In this document: piece by piece, positions 15,625 to 24,178 of the stretch | Layout of the letters: each line of letters starts with the position of its first letter | Numbering within the stretch: the stretch's first letter is position 1 | NCBI GenBank assembly: GCA_017881265.1 | Contig: JADGRA010000003.1 | Coordinates: 37,088 to 101,087 of the forward strand | DNA: 64,000 nt | Direction of reading: 5' to 3' | Source of the DNA: Myxococcaceae bacterium | GTDB lineage: Bacteria; Myxococcota; Myxococcia; Myxococcales; Myxococcaceae | Notes under the pieces: model-generated | Told to the model about the DNA's origin: nothing | Databases searched by the model: none | Seen by the model: only the letters and a program-made list of their open reading frames with translations | Translations under genes and position numbers: made by a program

Positions 15625-17760
15625 ATGGCCCGCGCCCAGCGCAAACCCACCAAACCCAAGGCGTTGCCCCCCGCTGAGCCGGCCCACTACCTCAACCGGG
15701 AGATGTCCTGGCTGGCCTTCAACGAACGGGTCCTCGAGGAGGCCGCCGACCCGGCCTGGCCCCTTCTGGAACGCCTGAAATTCTTCGCCATCTTCCACTC
15801 CAACCTGGACGAATTCTTCATGATTCGCGTCAGCGGGCTGCACGGCCAGCTGGTGCAGCCGGACGTGGAGCGCAGCCCCGACGGCCTGAGCGCCCGGGAG
15901 CAGCTCACCCGCATTGCCGAGACGGTGCGCCGGCAGCTGCGCACCGCCTCGGAGCTGTTCGCCAAGCAGCTGGTGCCCGAGCTGTCCACGGCCGGCGTGC
16001 GGCTACGCACCTGGGAATCGCTCGAACCGGAGCTGCAGGAGCGAGCGCGGGCCTACTTCCACACCACCGTCTTCCCCGTCCTCACCCCGCTGGCGGTGGA
16101 CCCGGGCCATCCCTTCCCCTTCATCTCCAACCTGTCGCTGTCGCTGGCGGTGGAGGCCGAGGACCCGGAGGCCGAGCTGCGCCGCTTCGCCCGCGTGAAG
16201 GTGCCGGAGATTCTGCCGCGCTTCGTCCCGCTGGACGCCTTCCGCGAGCCGCACCCGGCGGACCCGGCCGCCCCGAGCGAGTTTCTCCCGCTCGAATCGC
16301 TCATCTCGGCCAACCTGGATGCCCTGTTCCCGGGCATGCGCATCCTCGGCGTCTACCCCTTCCGCATTACCCGGGACATGGACATCGAGATTATGGAGGA
16401 CGAGGCGGACGACCTCCTCGTCACCATCGACCGCGAAATCCGCCGCCGGAAATTCGGCGCGGTGGTGCGACTGGAGGTGGACCCGGCCACCCCGGACCGC
16501 ATTCGCGCCTTTCTGCTCTCCAAGCTGGAGATTGACCAGGAGGACCTCTACGAGACGCCGGCGCCGCTCGGGCCGTCGGCCCTCTTCGCGCTCGCCGGGC
16601 TTCCCCGGCCGGAGTTGCACGACGCGCCCTTCGTCCCCGCCGTCCCGCGGGAGTTTCTCGACGCGAGCGACCCATTCGAGGCCATCCGGGCCGGGGACGT
16701 CCTTCTGCATTTGCCCTACGACGCCTTCACCCCGGTGCTCACCTTCGTGCGAAAGGCGGCCGAGGACCCGGCGGTGCTGGCCATCAAGATGACGCTGTAC
16801 CGCACCGGCTCCAACTCCGAGATTGTGAAGAGTCTCATCGCCGCCGCCGAGAACGGCAAGCAGGTGGCGGTGGCCATCGAGTTGAAGGCCCGCTTCGACG
16901 AGCAGAACAACATCGAATGGGCCCGGGCGCTGGAGCGTGCCGGCGTGCACGTCTTCTACGGAAGCGCCGGGCTGAAAATCCACGCCAAGGTCACCCTGGT
17001 GGTCCGTCGCGAGGAGGACGGAATCCGGCGCTACGTCCACCTCTCCACCGGCAACTACAACGCCGCCACCAGCCGCATCTACACCGACCTCGGCCTCTTC
17101 ACCTGTGACCCGGACTTGGGCGAGGACGCGACGGAAGTCTTCAACTCCCTGTCCGGCTTCTCCAAGGGGAGCCACTACCGCAAGCTGGCGGTGGCGCCCA
17201 CCACGCTGGCCGAGCGGGTGCTGGAGAAAATCGACGGGCAGGCCGAGCGCGCGCGCGCCGGGAAGCCAGCGCGGATTTTTGCCAAGATGAATGCCCTGGT
17301 AGACGCGCCCGTCATCCAGGCCCTGTACCGGGCCAGCCAGGCCGGCGTGGAGATTGACCTCGACATCCGCGGCATCTGCTGCCTTCGGCCGGGCGTGCCG
17401 GGCCTTTCCGAAAACATCCACGTCTTCTCGGTGGTGGGGCGCTTTCTGGAACACGCGCGCGTCTTCGTCTTCGGCCCGCCGGGCGAGGAGGAATTCTTCC
17501 TCTCCTCGGCCGACTGGATGCCGCGCAACCTGTACCGCCGGGTGGAGCTCCTCTTCCCCGTCACCCGGGAGGCCCTCCGCGAGCGCATCCGCAGCGAGGT
17601 GGTGGAGCCTGTCCTGAAGGACAACTGCCGGGCGCGCGACCTCGACGCCTCCGGCGTGTACCACCGCCGCCACCCGGGGCCCCAGCAGCCGCCGGTGGAT
17701 GCGCAGCTGGGCGTCCTCACCCTCGTCATGCGCCACGGGCTGCGCGCCCTGCAGCCGTAG
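15625..17760 (+). CDS. ppk1: Polyphosphate kinase 1
   Basis: 711 residues, full length for PPK1. N-terminal domain begins YLNREMSWLAFNERVLEEA; head domain follows; the two PLD-like catalytic domains contain the autophosphorylated-histidine region RYVHLSTGNYNAATSRIYTD (around residue 470) and SSADWMPRNLYRRVELLFP. It makes polyphosphate from ATP reversibly. A second, clearly different PPK1 gene lies at 43737-45914. It is monocistronic here, divergent from the aminotransferase gene, with 166 bases between starts. Confidence 0.95.
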   Translation: MARAQRKPTKPKALPPAEPAHYLNREMSWLAFNERVLEEAADPAWPLLERLKFFAIFHSNLDEFFMIRVSGLHGQLVQPDVERSPDGLSAREQLTRIAETVRRQLRTASELFAKQLVPELSTAGVRLRTWESLEPELQERARAYFHTTVFPVLTPLAVDPGHPFPFISNLSLSLAVEAEDPEAELRRFARVKVPEILPRFVPLDAFREPHPADPAAPSEFLPLESLISANLDALFPGMRILGVYPFRITRDMDIEIMEDEADDLLVTIDREIRRRKFGAVVRLEVDPATPDRIRAFLLSKLEIDQEDLYETPAPLGPSALFALAGLPRPELHDAPFVPAVPREFLDASDPFEAIRAGDVLLHLPYDAFTPVLTFVRKAAEDPAVLAIKMTLYRTGSNSEIVKSLIAAAENGKQVAVAIELKARFDEQNNIEWARALERAGVHVFYGSAGLKIHAKVTLVVRREEDGIRRYVHLSTGNYNAATSRIYTDLGLFTCDPDLGEDATEVFNSLSGFSKGSHYRKLAVAPTTLAERVLEKIDGQAERARAGKPARIFAKMNALVDAPVIQALYRASQAGVEIDLDIRGICCLRPGVPGLSENIHVFSVVGRFLEHARVFVFGPPGEEEFFLSSADWMPRNLYRRVELLFPVTREALRERIRSEVVEPVLKDNCRARDLDASGVYHRRHPGPQQPPVDAQLGVLTLVMRHGLRALQP

Positions 17761-17975
17761 CTGACCCTGGACCCGCCGCCGTCACCTCCCGGGGGCCTCG
17801 CGCGGCCCAGGAGGGGGCCGTGGTGGGCAACTCCCACACCGGGCCCGCTCCGGCCCGGGGTGCAAAAAGTGCTTAAGCCGGGCGCGCCGGGTACGCTTTA
17901 AACGGAGCGCCACCCCCCCCCGGGCGTCCGGCCGTCACGGCCGGGGCCCACTTTACGGTGGCCCCTCGTGAGCGA

Positions 17976-18668
17976 ATGAAACGCACCTCGACCGCTGGAC
18001 TTCTCGTCGGCCTCCTCCTCACAGCCCAGCCCGTGCTTGCCCAGGACGAGTACGAGAACGGCATGGGAGAGCTCAGCCTCAACGCAGGCTTCGCGCTGCC
18101 GCTCGGCAACGCCGCCGGGACCAACCCGCTGTCGCCCAGCACTGGCTCGCTCAGCGAATCGGACGTCATCAACTTCTCGGTGCCGTTCGGCATTGCCATC
18201 GGCTACCGGATTGCCGGCGTCGTCTTCATCGGCGGGACGTTCACCTACGCGCCCTTCGGTTCGCCCAACAGCTCCGCCCCGCTCTTCAGCACCTGCGCCG
18301 TGTCGGGCACCAGTTGCCACTCCACCACCTACCACGCCGGCTTTACCGTGCAGTGGCACCCCTGGGGGAGCCGGGGGCTGGACCCCTACATCGGCGTTGG
18401 GGCCGGCTACGAGTGGCTCCAGGTCGACGTCTCCGGCAACAGCACGCCTTTCTCCGTGCAATACAACGGCTTCACGTGGCTGGACGTCCCGCTCGGCGTC
18501 GACTTCCGGCTGAGCAAGGACATCCGCCTGGGGCCCTACCTGGACTTCATGATGGGTGAGTACAGAAATGCCAGCGTCACCCTCACCGGTGTCTCGGGCC
18601 TCATCTCGCCGCGGGCCATTCACTTCTGGCTGGCCGGCGGGGTGCGCATCGTCTTCTTGAGTCTGTGA
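17976..18668 (+). CDS. Outer-membrane beta-barrel protein
   Basis: 230 residues with a signal peptide (MKRTSTAGLLVGLLLTAQPVLA). The mature part consists of alternating amphipathic strands rich in Gly and aromatics (LSLNAGFALPLG, PFGIAIGYRI, DPYIGVGAGYEWLQVDV, GPYLDFMMGEY), ending in WLAGGVRIVFLSL, as in 8-stranded OMP_b-brl porin-like proteins. There are two cysteines in a short loop (CAVSGTSC) that could form a disulfide. Role unknown. The 215-base upstream space likely holds its promoter. Confidence 0.75.
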   Translation: MKRTSTAGLLVGLLLTAQPVLAQDEYENGMGELSLNAGFALPLGNAAGTNPLSPSTGSLSESDVINFSVPFGIAIGYRIAGVVFIGGTFTYAPFGSPNSSAPLFSTCAVSGTSCHSTTYHAGFTVQWHPWGSRGLDPYIGVGAGYEWLQVDVSGNSTPFSVQYNGFTWLDVPLGVDFRLSKDIRLGPYLDFMMGEYRNASVTLTGVSGLISPRAIHFWLAGGVRIVFLSL

Positions 18669-18686
18669 CGCCTTTCGCCTGTGTGA

Positions 18687-19565
18687 ATGCGCCTCCACCT
18701 CGTCGACGGCACGTACGAGTTGTTCCGCGCCCACTTCAGCCCGCGGCCCGGACACCACGACCCGAAGGGACGTGACCGGAAGGCCACCGTTGGCCTGCTG
18801 GCCTCGCTGCTGGCGCTGCTGGGGGATGCGCAGGAGAAGGTGACGCACCTGGCGGTGGCCTTCGACAACCCCATCCGTTCCTTCCGCAACCAGCTCTTCG
18901 ACGGCTACAAGACGGAGGAGGGGGTGCCGGCGGAGCTGCTGGCGCAGTTTGACGTGGCCGAGGAGGGGACCGCCGCCTGCGGCATCACCGTCTGGTCCAT
19001 GGACGACTTCGAGGCCGACGATGCGATGGCCACCGGGGCGGCGCGCTTGGCCGACGCTGTGGAACAGGTGCGCCTCCTCACCCCGGACAAGGACCTCGGC
19101 CAGTGCGTCCGCGGCCGCCGCGTGGTGCAAGTCGACCGCATGCGGGGCAAGGAATTGGACGAGGCCGCGGTGACGGCGCTGCGGGGCGTTCCGCCGGCCC
19201 TCATTCCGGACTGGCTGGCCCTGGTGGGGGACACGGCCGACGGCATTCCCGGCCTCCCCGGCTTCGGCGAGAAGGGGGCGGCCGCCGTGCTGCGGGCCTT
19301 CGGGCCCCTGGAGGCCATCCCCACCGACGTCGCCCGCTGGCCGAAGGACCTCCGCAGCCGGGAACGCCTGGCCGGGGTGTGGGCCGAGCGGCGCAAGGAC
19401 GCCTTCCTCTACCGCACGCTGGCGACGCTGCGCACCGACGCGCCGGTGACGCCCACGCTTTCGGCCCTGCAGCACGCGGGCGTCCCCCGGGAACGTTTCT
19501 TGGCCTTCTGTGACGCCCTGGGGTCCCAGACGCTGAAGAGTCGGCCGCCCCGGTGGGCCCGGTGA
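18687..19565 (+). CDS. 5'-3' exonuclease (FEN family, PIN plus H3TH)
   Basis: 292 residues matching stand-alone flap-endonuclease-like nucleases related to the N-terminal domain of DNA polymerase I. Metal ligands are visible in HLVDGTYELFRAHF, AFDNP, DDFEADDAMAT and LTPDKDLGQCV; the helix-hairpin-helix H3TH motif is LVGDTADGIPGLPGFGEKGAA. Predicted to cut 5' flaps or RNA primers. It overlaps the following phosphatase gene (GTGA), an unusual pairing with no obvious functional link. Confidence 0.86.
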   Translation: MRLHLVDGTYELFRAHFSPRPGHHDPKGRDRKATVGLLASLLALLGDAQEKVTHLAVAFDNPIRSFRNQLFDGYKTEEGVPAELLAQFDVAEEGTAACGITVWSMDDFEADDAMATGAARLADAVEQVRLLTPDKDLGQCVRGRRVVQVDRMRGKELDEAAVTALRGVPPALIPDWLALVGDTADGIPGLPGFGEKGAAAVLRAFGPLEAIPTDVARWPKDLRSRERLAGVWAERRKDAFLYRTLATLRTDAPVTPTLSALQHAGVPRERFLAFCDALGSQTLKSRPPRWAR

Positions 19566-20122
19566 CGGGCCCAAGAAGACGTCCGCGGGGGCGGACGAGG
19601 CTGCCCCAGCTTTCTCTGGCGGAGGCCCGCGCCCGGGCCCGGCGCATCCGCTTGGTGCTGGCCGACTGCGACGGCGTCCTCACCGACACGGGCGTCTTCT
19701 ACGGGGAGTCGGGCGAGGTGATGAAGCGCTTCAGCATCCGCGACGGCATGGGGGTGGAACGCCTGCGGCTGGCCGGCGTCGACAGTGGCATTGTGTCCGG
19801 AGAGGTGAGTCCGTCCATTGCCCGGCGCGCGGAGAAGCTGGCCATTCGCCACGTGCTTCTGGGGGTGAAGGACAAGCGCGCCGCGGTGGCTGCCTTGTGC
19901 GCCCAGGAAGCCCTCACCCTGGGCGAGCTCGCCTACATGGGCGATGACGTCAATGACGTGGCCGTCCTGGAGGCGGTGGGAAAGGAAGGCCTCACCGGCG
20001 CGCCGGCCGACGCCCTGCCGGAAGTGGCCGCCCGCGTGCACCACCGCTGCGCCGTGGCAGGCGGGCAGGGGGCCTTCCGGGACTTCGCCGAGTGGCTGCT
20101 TGCCCTGCGGGGCGAGAAGTAG
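19562..20122 (+). CDS. HAD phosphatase, KdsC-like
   Basis: 186 residues from a GTG overlapping the previous stop. HAD motifs: I, LVLADCDGVLTDTGVFY (nucleophile Asp and acid Asp replaced in spacing typical of KdsC, DxDGVLTDG); II, VSGE; III, Lys in GVKDKRAAV; IV, YMGDDVNDVAVL. These are the marks of 3-deoxy-D-manno-octulosonate 8-phosphate phosphatase and the phosphatase half of sialic-acid enzymes. KDO synthesis for LPS is the most likely role, although no other kds genes are in the window. Confidence 0.82.
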   Translation: MTGPRRRPRGRTRLPQLSLAEARARARRIRLVLADCDGVLTDTGVFYGESGEVMKRFSIRDGMGVERLRLAGVDSGIVSGEVSPSIARRAEKLAIRHVLLGVKDKRAAVAALCAQEALTLGELAYMGDDVNDVAVLEAVGKEGLTGAPADALPEVAARVHHRCAVAGGQGAFRDFAEWLLALRGEK

Positions 20123-20202
20123 TCCAGAGGGGCGCCCTCGGCCCCTGTCGCGTGCGTGACGTTTGCTACCGGGCGCTGGCCCGGGCGCGCACCGAAGGCG
20201 TA

Positions 20203-20216
20203 AGGAAGGGCTTCCT
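20203..20216 (+). promoter_or_regulatory. Hairpin overlapping the ribosome site of the VOC gene
   Basis: AGGAA (20203-20207) pairs with TTCCT (20212-20216) over a GGGC loop, two bases before ATG 20219. It would cover the only Shine-Dalgarno-like sequence of that gene. Five pairs is short, and no function is shown. Confidence 0.3.
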
Positions 20217-20218
20217 GC

Positions 20219-20605
20219 ATGCCACGTCCCGTCCATTTTGAAATCCACGCGGCCAACCCGGAGCGCGCCATGCGCTTCTACAGCGGCCTGTTTGGCTGGC
20301 AATTCACCCCCTGGGGCGGCGCCGGCTACTGGCTGGTGAAAACGGGCGAGGCGGGGGAGTCCGGCATCGACGGGGGCCTCGTGCAGCGCCGGGGACCGCC
20401 GCCCACCGACACCCAAGCAGTCAACGCCTACCCCTGCACGGTGGCGGTGCACAGCGTGGATGAGACGCTGGCCCGCGTGCTGACGCTGGGGGGCAGCATC
20501 GCGGCTCCCAGGATGGCGCTGCCTAGCCTCGGCTGGCTCGCCTACGCCCGCGACACCGAAGGCAACCTGTTCGGGATGCACCAGCGCGACCCGTCGGCGC
20601 GCTAA
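20219..20605 (+). CDS. VOC family (glyoxalase/bleomycin-resistance fold) protein
   Basis: 128 residues, one pair of beta-alpha-beta-beta-beta modules: HFEIHAANPERAMRFYSGLFGW at the start, the second half beginning TVAVHSVDETLARVLTLGG, and the closing ARDTEGNLFGMHQ. Metal-ligand candidates are His6, Glu8 and the C-terminal residues. This is the glyoxalase-like group often annotated as PhnB-like or 27 kDa antigen-like. Substrate unknown, cytosolic. Confidence 0.85.
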   Translation: MPRPVHFEIHAANPERAMRFYSGLFGWQFTPWGGAGYWLVKTGEAGESGIDGGLVQRRGPPPTDTQAVNAYPCTVAVHSVDETLARVLTLGGSIAAPRMALPSLGWLAYARDTEGNLFGMHQRDPSAR

Positions 20606-20628
20606 AAGCGCCGTCGTTGGTGTGGCCC

Positions 20629-21747
20629 TTAGTGCCGGAAGAAGGCGAGCAGGACTTCCACCACGATGAGGGCGACAATCATCAACTCCAGGGTGAGGGA
20701 GCGCGCGGTGTCCACCTCGCCCTTCAGCCACTGGTAGACGTCGCCCAGCGTCTGCTGCTTGCGCTGCACCGAGGCCTTCCAGTCGTCCACCCGCAGCTGC
20801 TCCAGCGCGGCTTCATAGACTTTGGCCAGGTAGAAGTCGCCGATGACTTTGAGGGAGTTCTCCACCCGCTCCAGGGCCTCGGACATCTCGATGAGGGTGA
20901 GCTGCACGCTGCGCGCCAGCGGGGCGTCGGTGGTGCGGAAGAGGGGGACGCCCCGGCGGCGGGTGCGGCGCAGCGTCTCCCCGACGCGAGTCAACTGCCG
21001 GTCCAGCTGGCTGTCGTAGTACCGGAACTCGAGCAGCTGGGCGTTGCAGATTTCCAAAATATCCGGGATGTCGGTGGAGCCCGTCGGCTCGTAGACGAAG
21101 GCGGCGTTCCAGTCCACCACCACCAAGTCGTACTCGCCGTAGCTGAAGTGCTGCGCGGTGACGTCCGTCACCTCCCGCTCGCTGAGGCGCGGCTCGCGTG
21201 TCTCCCCCAGAAGCAGCGGGGCAAGGCCGGGCCAGTCCAGCACCGCTTGGGCGGAGGGTGTGCCTTCCAGGCGCTCCACGAAGTGCACAGCGTAGCTCTC
21301 GCTCTGTTCCCACAGCTTGGCGCTGCGCAGCGCCGGGGCGATGGCCGGCCGCAGCGATTCGAGGACTTCCAGGGCGAGCGCGTCGACGGCCGGGCTGTCG
21401 TACAACTCATCCGCCAGCGGGATGAGGGCGCCGAGGTTGGTGCCGGGCTGCACCGGGACGCGCAGGCGGATGCTGACGCTGCCATGGTCGAAGAGGCGGC
21501 CCACCACGTCCACCATCAGCGTCCCGTGGCCAACGGCCAGCGTCCGGCGGCCGAGTTCCACCGCCAGGGGCGGGTTGGGAAGCAAAAGGTACTCCGCACC
21601 GGCCCGCGTCAGCCGGACGCGCCGCGTGTCCCGGGCCAAGAGCCGCTGGGCCGCGTCGAGGTCGACTTCCTCCGCGACGTCGAAGAGGCGGTAGCAGAAG
21701 ACGTGCGCCTTCTCGAGGACGGGTCCCGCGTCGGTCCGGCTGGCCAT
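20629..21747 (-). CDS. RMD1/YagE (DUF155) family protein
   Basis: 372 residues. The N-terminal two thirds are soluble; then LLEFRYYDSQLDRQLTR and a helical stretch of SEALERVENSLKVIGDFYLAKVY, and finally the family's C-terminal transmembrane anchor (LELMIVALIVVEVLLAFF). This matches the DUF155/RMD1 proteins, whose eukaryotic members act at mitochondria and microtubules and whose bacterial role is unknown. ATG 21747 lies 14 bases downstream of the MFS stop on the same strand, so cotranscription is likely. Confidence 0.7.
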   Translation of the reverse strand: MASRTDAGPVLEKAHVFCYRLFDVAEEVDLDAAQRLLARDTRRVRLTRAGAEYLLLPNPPLAVELGRRTLAVGHGTLMVDVVGRLFDHGSVSIRLRVPVQPGTNLGALIPLADELYDSPAVDALALEVLESLRPAIAPALRSAKLWEQSESYAVHFVERLEGTPSAQAVLDWPGLAPLLLGETREPRLSEREVTDVTAQHFSYGEYDLVVVDWNAAFVYEPTGSTDIPDILEICNAQLLEFRYYDSQLDRQLTRVGETLRRTRRRGVPLFRTTDAPLARSVQLTLIEMSEALERVENSLKVIGDFYLAKVYEAALEQLRVDDWKASVQRKQQTLGDVYQWLKGEVDTARSLTLELMIVALIVVEVLLAFFRH

Positions 21748-21760
21748 GTGGCCCGACAGG

Positions 21761-23164
21761 CTACTTCGAGATGAGTGCCTCGGAGCCAGCGGACTCCGCG
21801 TACTCGCCCGCAAGCGTCGGCGGTGCCAGGCGCCACAGCCCGAGGGCGCCGGCCAGCGGCACGCAGGCCAGCAGGGCCGCCTGCACTGCCAGCTGTCCCT
21901 GGGCCAGGTTGAGGAGGGCGATGGTGAGAGAGCCGCCCAGCATGCGGTTGGCGTACAGGGCGCTGGTGACGGCCCCCCGCTCGTGCCAGGGCACCCGCTG
22001 CTGCGGGGCAAAAATACACGTGCTGGCGGCGGGGCCCAGCCCGAAGCCGAGGATGGCCAGGGCGGAGAAGGTGGCCCCGTCCCCCCAGCCGCGGACCAGG
22101 GCTGTCGCCAGCAGCGCGGCGCCGACGGCCGCCACGGCGAAGCCCCCGGCGGCACTGGCCCGCAGCCCGCCGCGCAGCAGCACCCGCACCCCGAGGGCCG
22201 AGCCCACCGCCCACCCCACCAATAGGGGCACCAGCGCCGCCCCGGCCACCAGGGCAGTGCGCTGGCCATGGCCCACCAGCCACAGGGGCACGTAGGCGCT
22301 GGCCCCGTACAGGACGCCGCCGGAGACGAGGCCGCCCACCACCCCGGACAGCACCGTCCTGTCGCGCAGCAGGTGCAACGGCAGCACCGGGCGCCCGGAG
22401 CGCCGCTGCTGCTGCACCAGCGCCACTGCCACCGCACCGGCGCCCAGGGCGGCCAGCAGCTGCAGCAGCCCGGCCAGGTGGTGCGGTTCCAGGGCGAAGA
22501 GGGTGAGGGCCAGCGTGGTGCCGGCGAGCAGCGGGCCCGTCAATTCCAGCTGGTGCGCCGCCCGGCGCGGCGGGTCCCGGTAGGACAGCTGCAGCAGGAT
22601 GGCGGCCGCCACGCCCACCGGGACATTCACCCAAAACACCCACCGCCAGCTGGCGTGCTGGGTGAGGAAGGCGCCGAGGAGGGGGCCCACCACCGAGGCG
22701 GCGCCCCAGCTGCCGGTGAAGACGCCCTGGATGGCGGCCCGTTCCTTCAGGCTGTAGAGGTCCGAGGAGATGGTGAGCGTCGTCGGCTGCAAGGCGCCCG
22801 CGCCCAGGCCCTGCAGCATGCGGAAGGCAATCAGTTCCGGCACCGACACCGAGAAGCCGCAGAGGATGGTGCCCAAGAGGAACAGGCCCAGTCCCCCGAG
22901 GAAGGTGGCCCGGCGGCCGATGCCGTCGGCGAGTCCCCCGGACAGCAGGACGCCCAGGGTGGAGGCCAGGAAGAAGGCGGTGAACACCCACGCGTACAGG
23001 TGCCGGCCGCCGAGCTCCGCCGTCAGCGTCGGCATGGCGGTGGTGACGACGGTGGTCTCGAAGGCCGCCATGACGAGGCCCAGCAGCACCGCCACCGTCG
23101 CCATACGGCGCGCCGGACCCGGCGCCCGGACGTCCACCACCCGCGCCGTCGTCGTCACACGCAC
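21761..23164 (-). CDS. MFS multidrug efflux transporter (DHA2-type)
   Basis: 467 residues with about 14 hydrophobic segments, as in EmrB/QacA-type drug:H+ antiporters. Motif A appears as GGLADGIGRRATF, motif C-like GSWGAASVVGPLLGAFL, and the conserved FFLASTLGVLLSG. The GTG start at 23164 is 71 bases from the divergent LysR gene, and the gap holds a good LysR-type site, so the transporter is probably its target. Substrate unknown. Confidence 0.87.
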   Translation of the reverse strand: MRVTTTARVVDVRAPGPARRMATVAVLLGLVMAAFETTVVTTAMPTLTAELGGRHLYAWVFTAFFLASTLGVLLSGGLADGIGRRATFLGGLGLFLLGTILCGFSVSVPELIAFRMLQGLGAGALQPTTLTISSDLYSLKERAAIQGVFTGSWGAASVVGPLLGAFLTQHASWRWVFWVNVPVGVAAAILLQLSYRDPPRRAAHQLELTGPLLAGTTLALTLFALEPHHLAGLLQLLAALGAGAVAVALVQQQRRSGRPVLPLHLLRDRTVLSGVVGGLVSGGVLYGASAYVPLWLVGHGQRTALVAGAALVPLLVGWAVGSALGVRVLLRGGLRASAAGGFAVAAVGAALLATALVRGWGDGATFSALAILGFGLGPAASTCIFAPQQRVPWHERGAVTSALYANRMLGGSLTIALLNLAQGQLAVQAALLACVPLAGALGLWRLAPPTLAGEYAESAGSEALISK

Positions 23165-23181
23165 GGCTGAAGACTAATGAC

Positions 23182-23227
23182 GGCAAGGACGATGCCAAAA
23201 ACGCATTTAGCGCATAACGTCCTTGCC
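23182..23227. promoter_or_regulatory. LysR-type binding region between divergent MFS and LysR genes
   Basis: The gap contains ATGC (23192-23195), 7 bases, GCAT (23203-23206), which is the T-N11-A inverted repeat recognised by LysR regulators. It is enclosed by a perfect 10-base inverted repeat, GGCAAGGACG (23182-23191) and CGTCCTTGCC (23218-23227), with a different centre. Both probably belong to the divergent promoter. Confidence 0.6.
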
Positions 23228-23235
23228 ACCCGGGC

Positions 23236-24135
23236 ATGACAAGCGAACAGCTCGACGCCTTCCTCACGCTGGCCCAGGAGGGCCGCTTCGTCTCGGCGGC
23301 GCGCCGGCTGGGCGTCTCGCAGTCGGGTTTGAGTCGCCAGCTGCAGGCGCTGGAGCGGGAGCTCGGCACCCGCCTCCTCGTCCGGACGCCCCGGGGCGTG
23401 GTGTTGACGGAGGCCGGCCAGCTGTACCTGGTGCACGCCCAGCGCGCGCTGGACTCGCTACGGCGGGGGGCTTCGGAGGTGCAGGAGATGGCGCAGACTG
23501 CCCGGGGCGCCGTCTCGCTCGGCACGCTGGTGACGGTGGGCGCGTACCTGTTGCCGGATCTCCTCGTCCGCTTTCACAAGAAGCATCCGGAGGTGCTGGT
23601 GCGGCTGGTGGAGGGTAAGGCGGAGGAACTGGAGGAACGGGTGGCCAAGGGGGAGCTCGACCTGGCCGTCCTCAACCTCCCCGTCCGCCGGGTGGACCTG
23701 GTGGCCCAGAAGCTGTGGACGGAGGACTTCATCCTGGCCGTGCCCCGCGGTCACAAGCTGGCCCAGGCCAAGGGCCCGGTGCCGCTGCGGGCGGTGCTGG
23801 GGGAGCCGCTGGTGGTGGTGCCGGGGGTGGCGGCGACGCGGGCCCTGGAGGCGGCGGCGGAGGCGGCAGGCGAGCCGCTGCACATCGTGCTGGAGACGGA
23901 CAACCCAGAGGGCATGCGCCGCATGGTGGAACGGGGGCTCGGCCTCTCCCTCATGCCCTCCCTCATGGCCAGGGAGAGGACAGGCCGGGGCTTCGAGGTG
24001 GTGCAGGTGGGGGAGGGCGGGGTGAAGCGCCAGGTGGCGCTGCTGCACCGGGGGGAGACGTACCTCAGCGCCGCCGCCCGCGCCCTGAAGAGTTACCTCT
24101 CCGAGGCGCTGCCCAGCTTCTTCCAGTCCAAGTGA
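23236..24135 (+). CDS. LysR-family transcriptional regulator
   Basis: 299 residues. N-terminal HTH (TSEQLDAFLTLAQEGRFVSA, then SQSGLSRQLQALERELG) and a C-terminal periplasmic-binding-like effector domain starting at about residue 90 (GAVSLGTLVTVGAYLLP). Likely regulates the divergent MFS gene and itself through the T-N11-A site in the shared gap. Effector unknown. Confidence 0.9.
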   Translation: MTSEQLDAFLTLAQEGRFVSAARRLGVSQSGLSRQLQALERELGTRLLVRTPRGVVLTEAGQLYLVHAQRALDSLRRGASEVQEMAQTARGAVSLGTLVTVGAYLLPDLLVRFHKKHPEVLVRLVEGKAEELEERVAKGELDLAVLNLPVRRVDLVAQKLWTEDFILAVPRGHKLAQAKGPVPLRAVLGEPLVVVPGVAATRALEAAAEAAGEPLHIVLETDNPEGMRRMVERGLGLSLMPSLMARERTGRGFEVVQVGEGGVKRQVALLHRGETYLSAAARALKSYLSEALPSFFQSK

Positions 24136-24178
24136 CGCACGGGCTGGTCCCCTCCTACACTTTTGCCCACCCGCCGCC

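Noticed and set aside
16003..17736. 577-codon minus-strand frame opposite ppk1
   Set aside because: Antisense shadow; His/Gly/Val-rich repeats with no family features.
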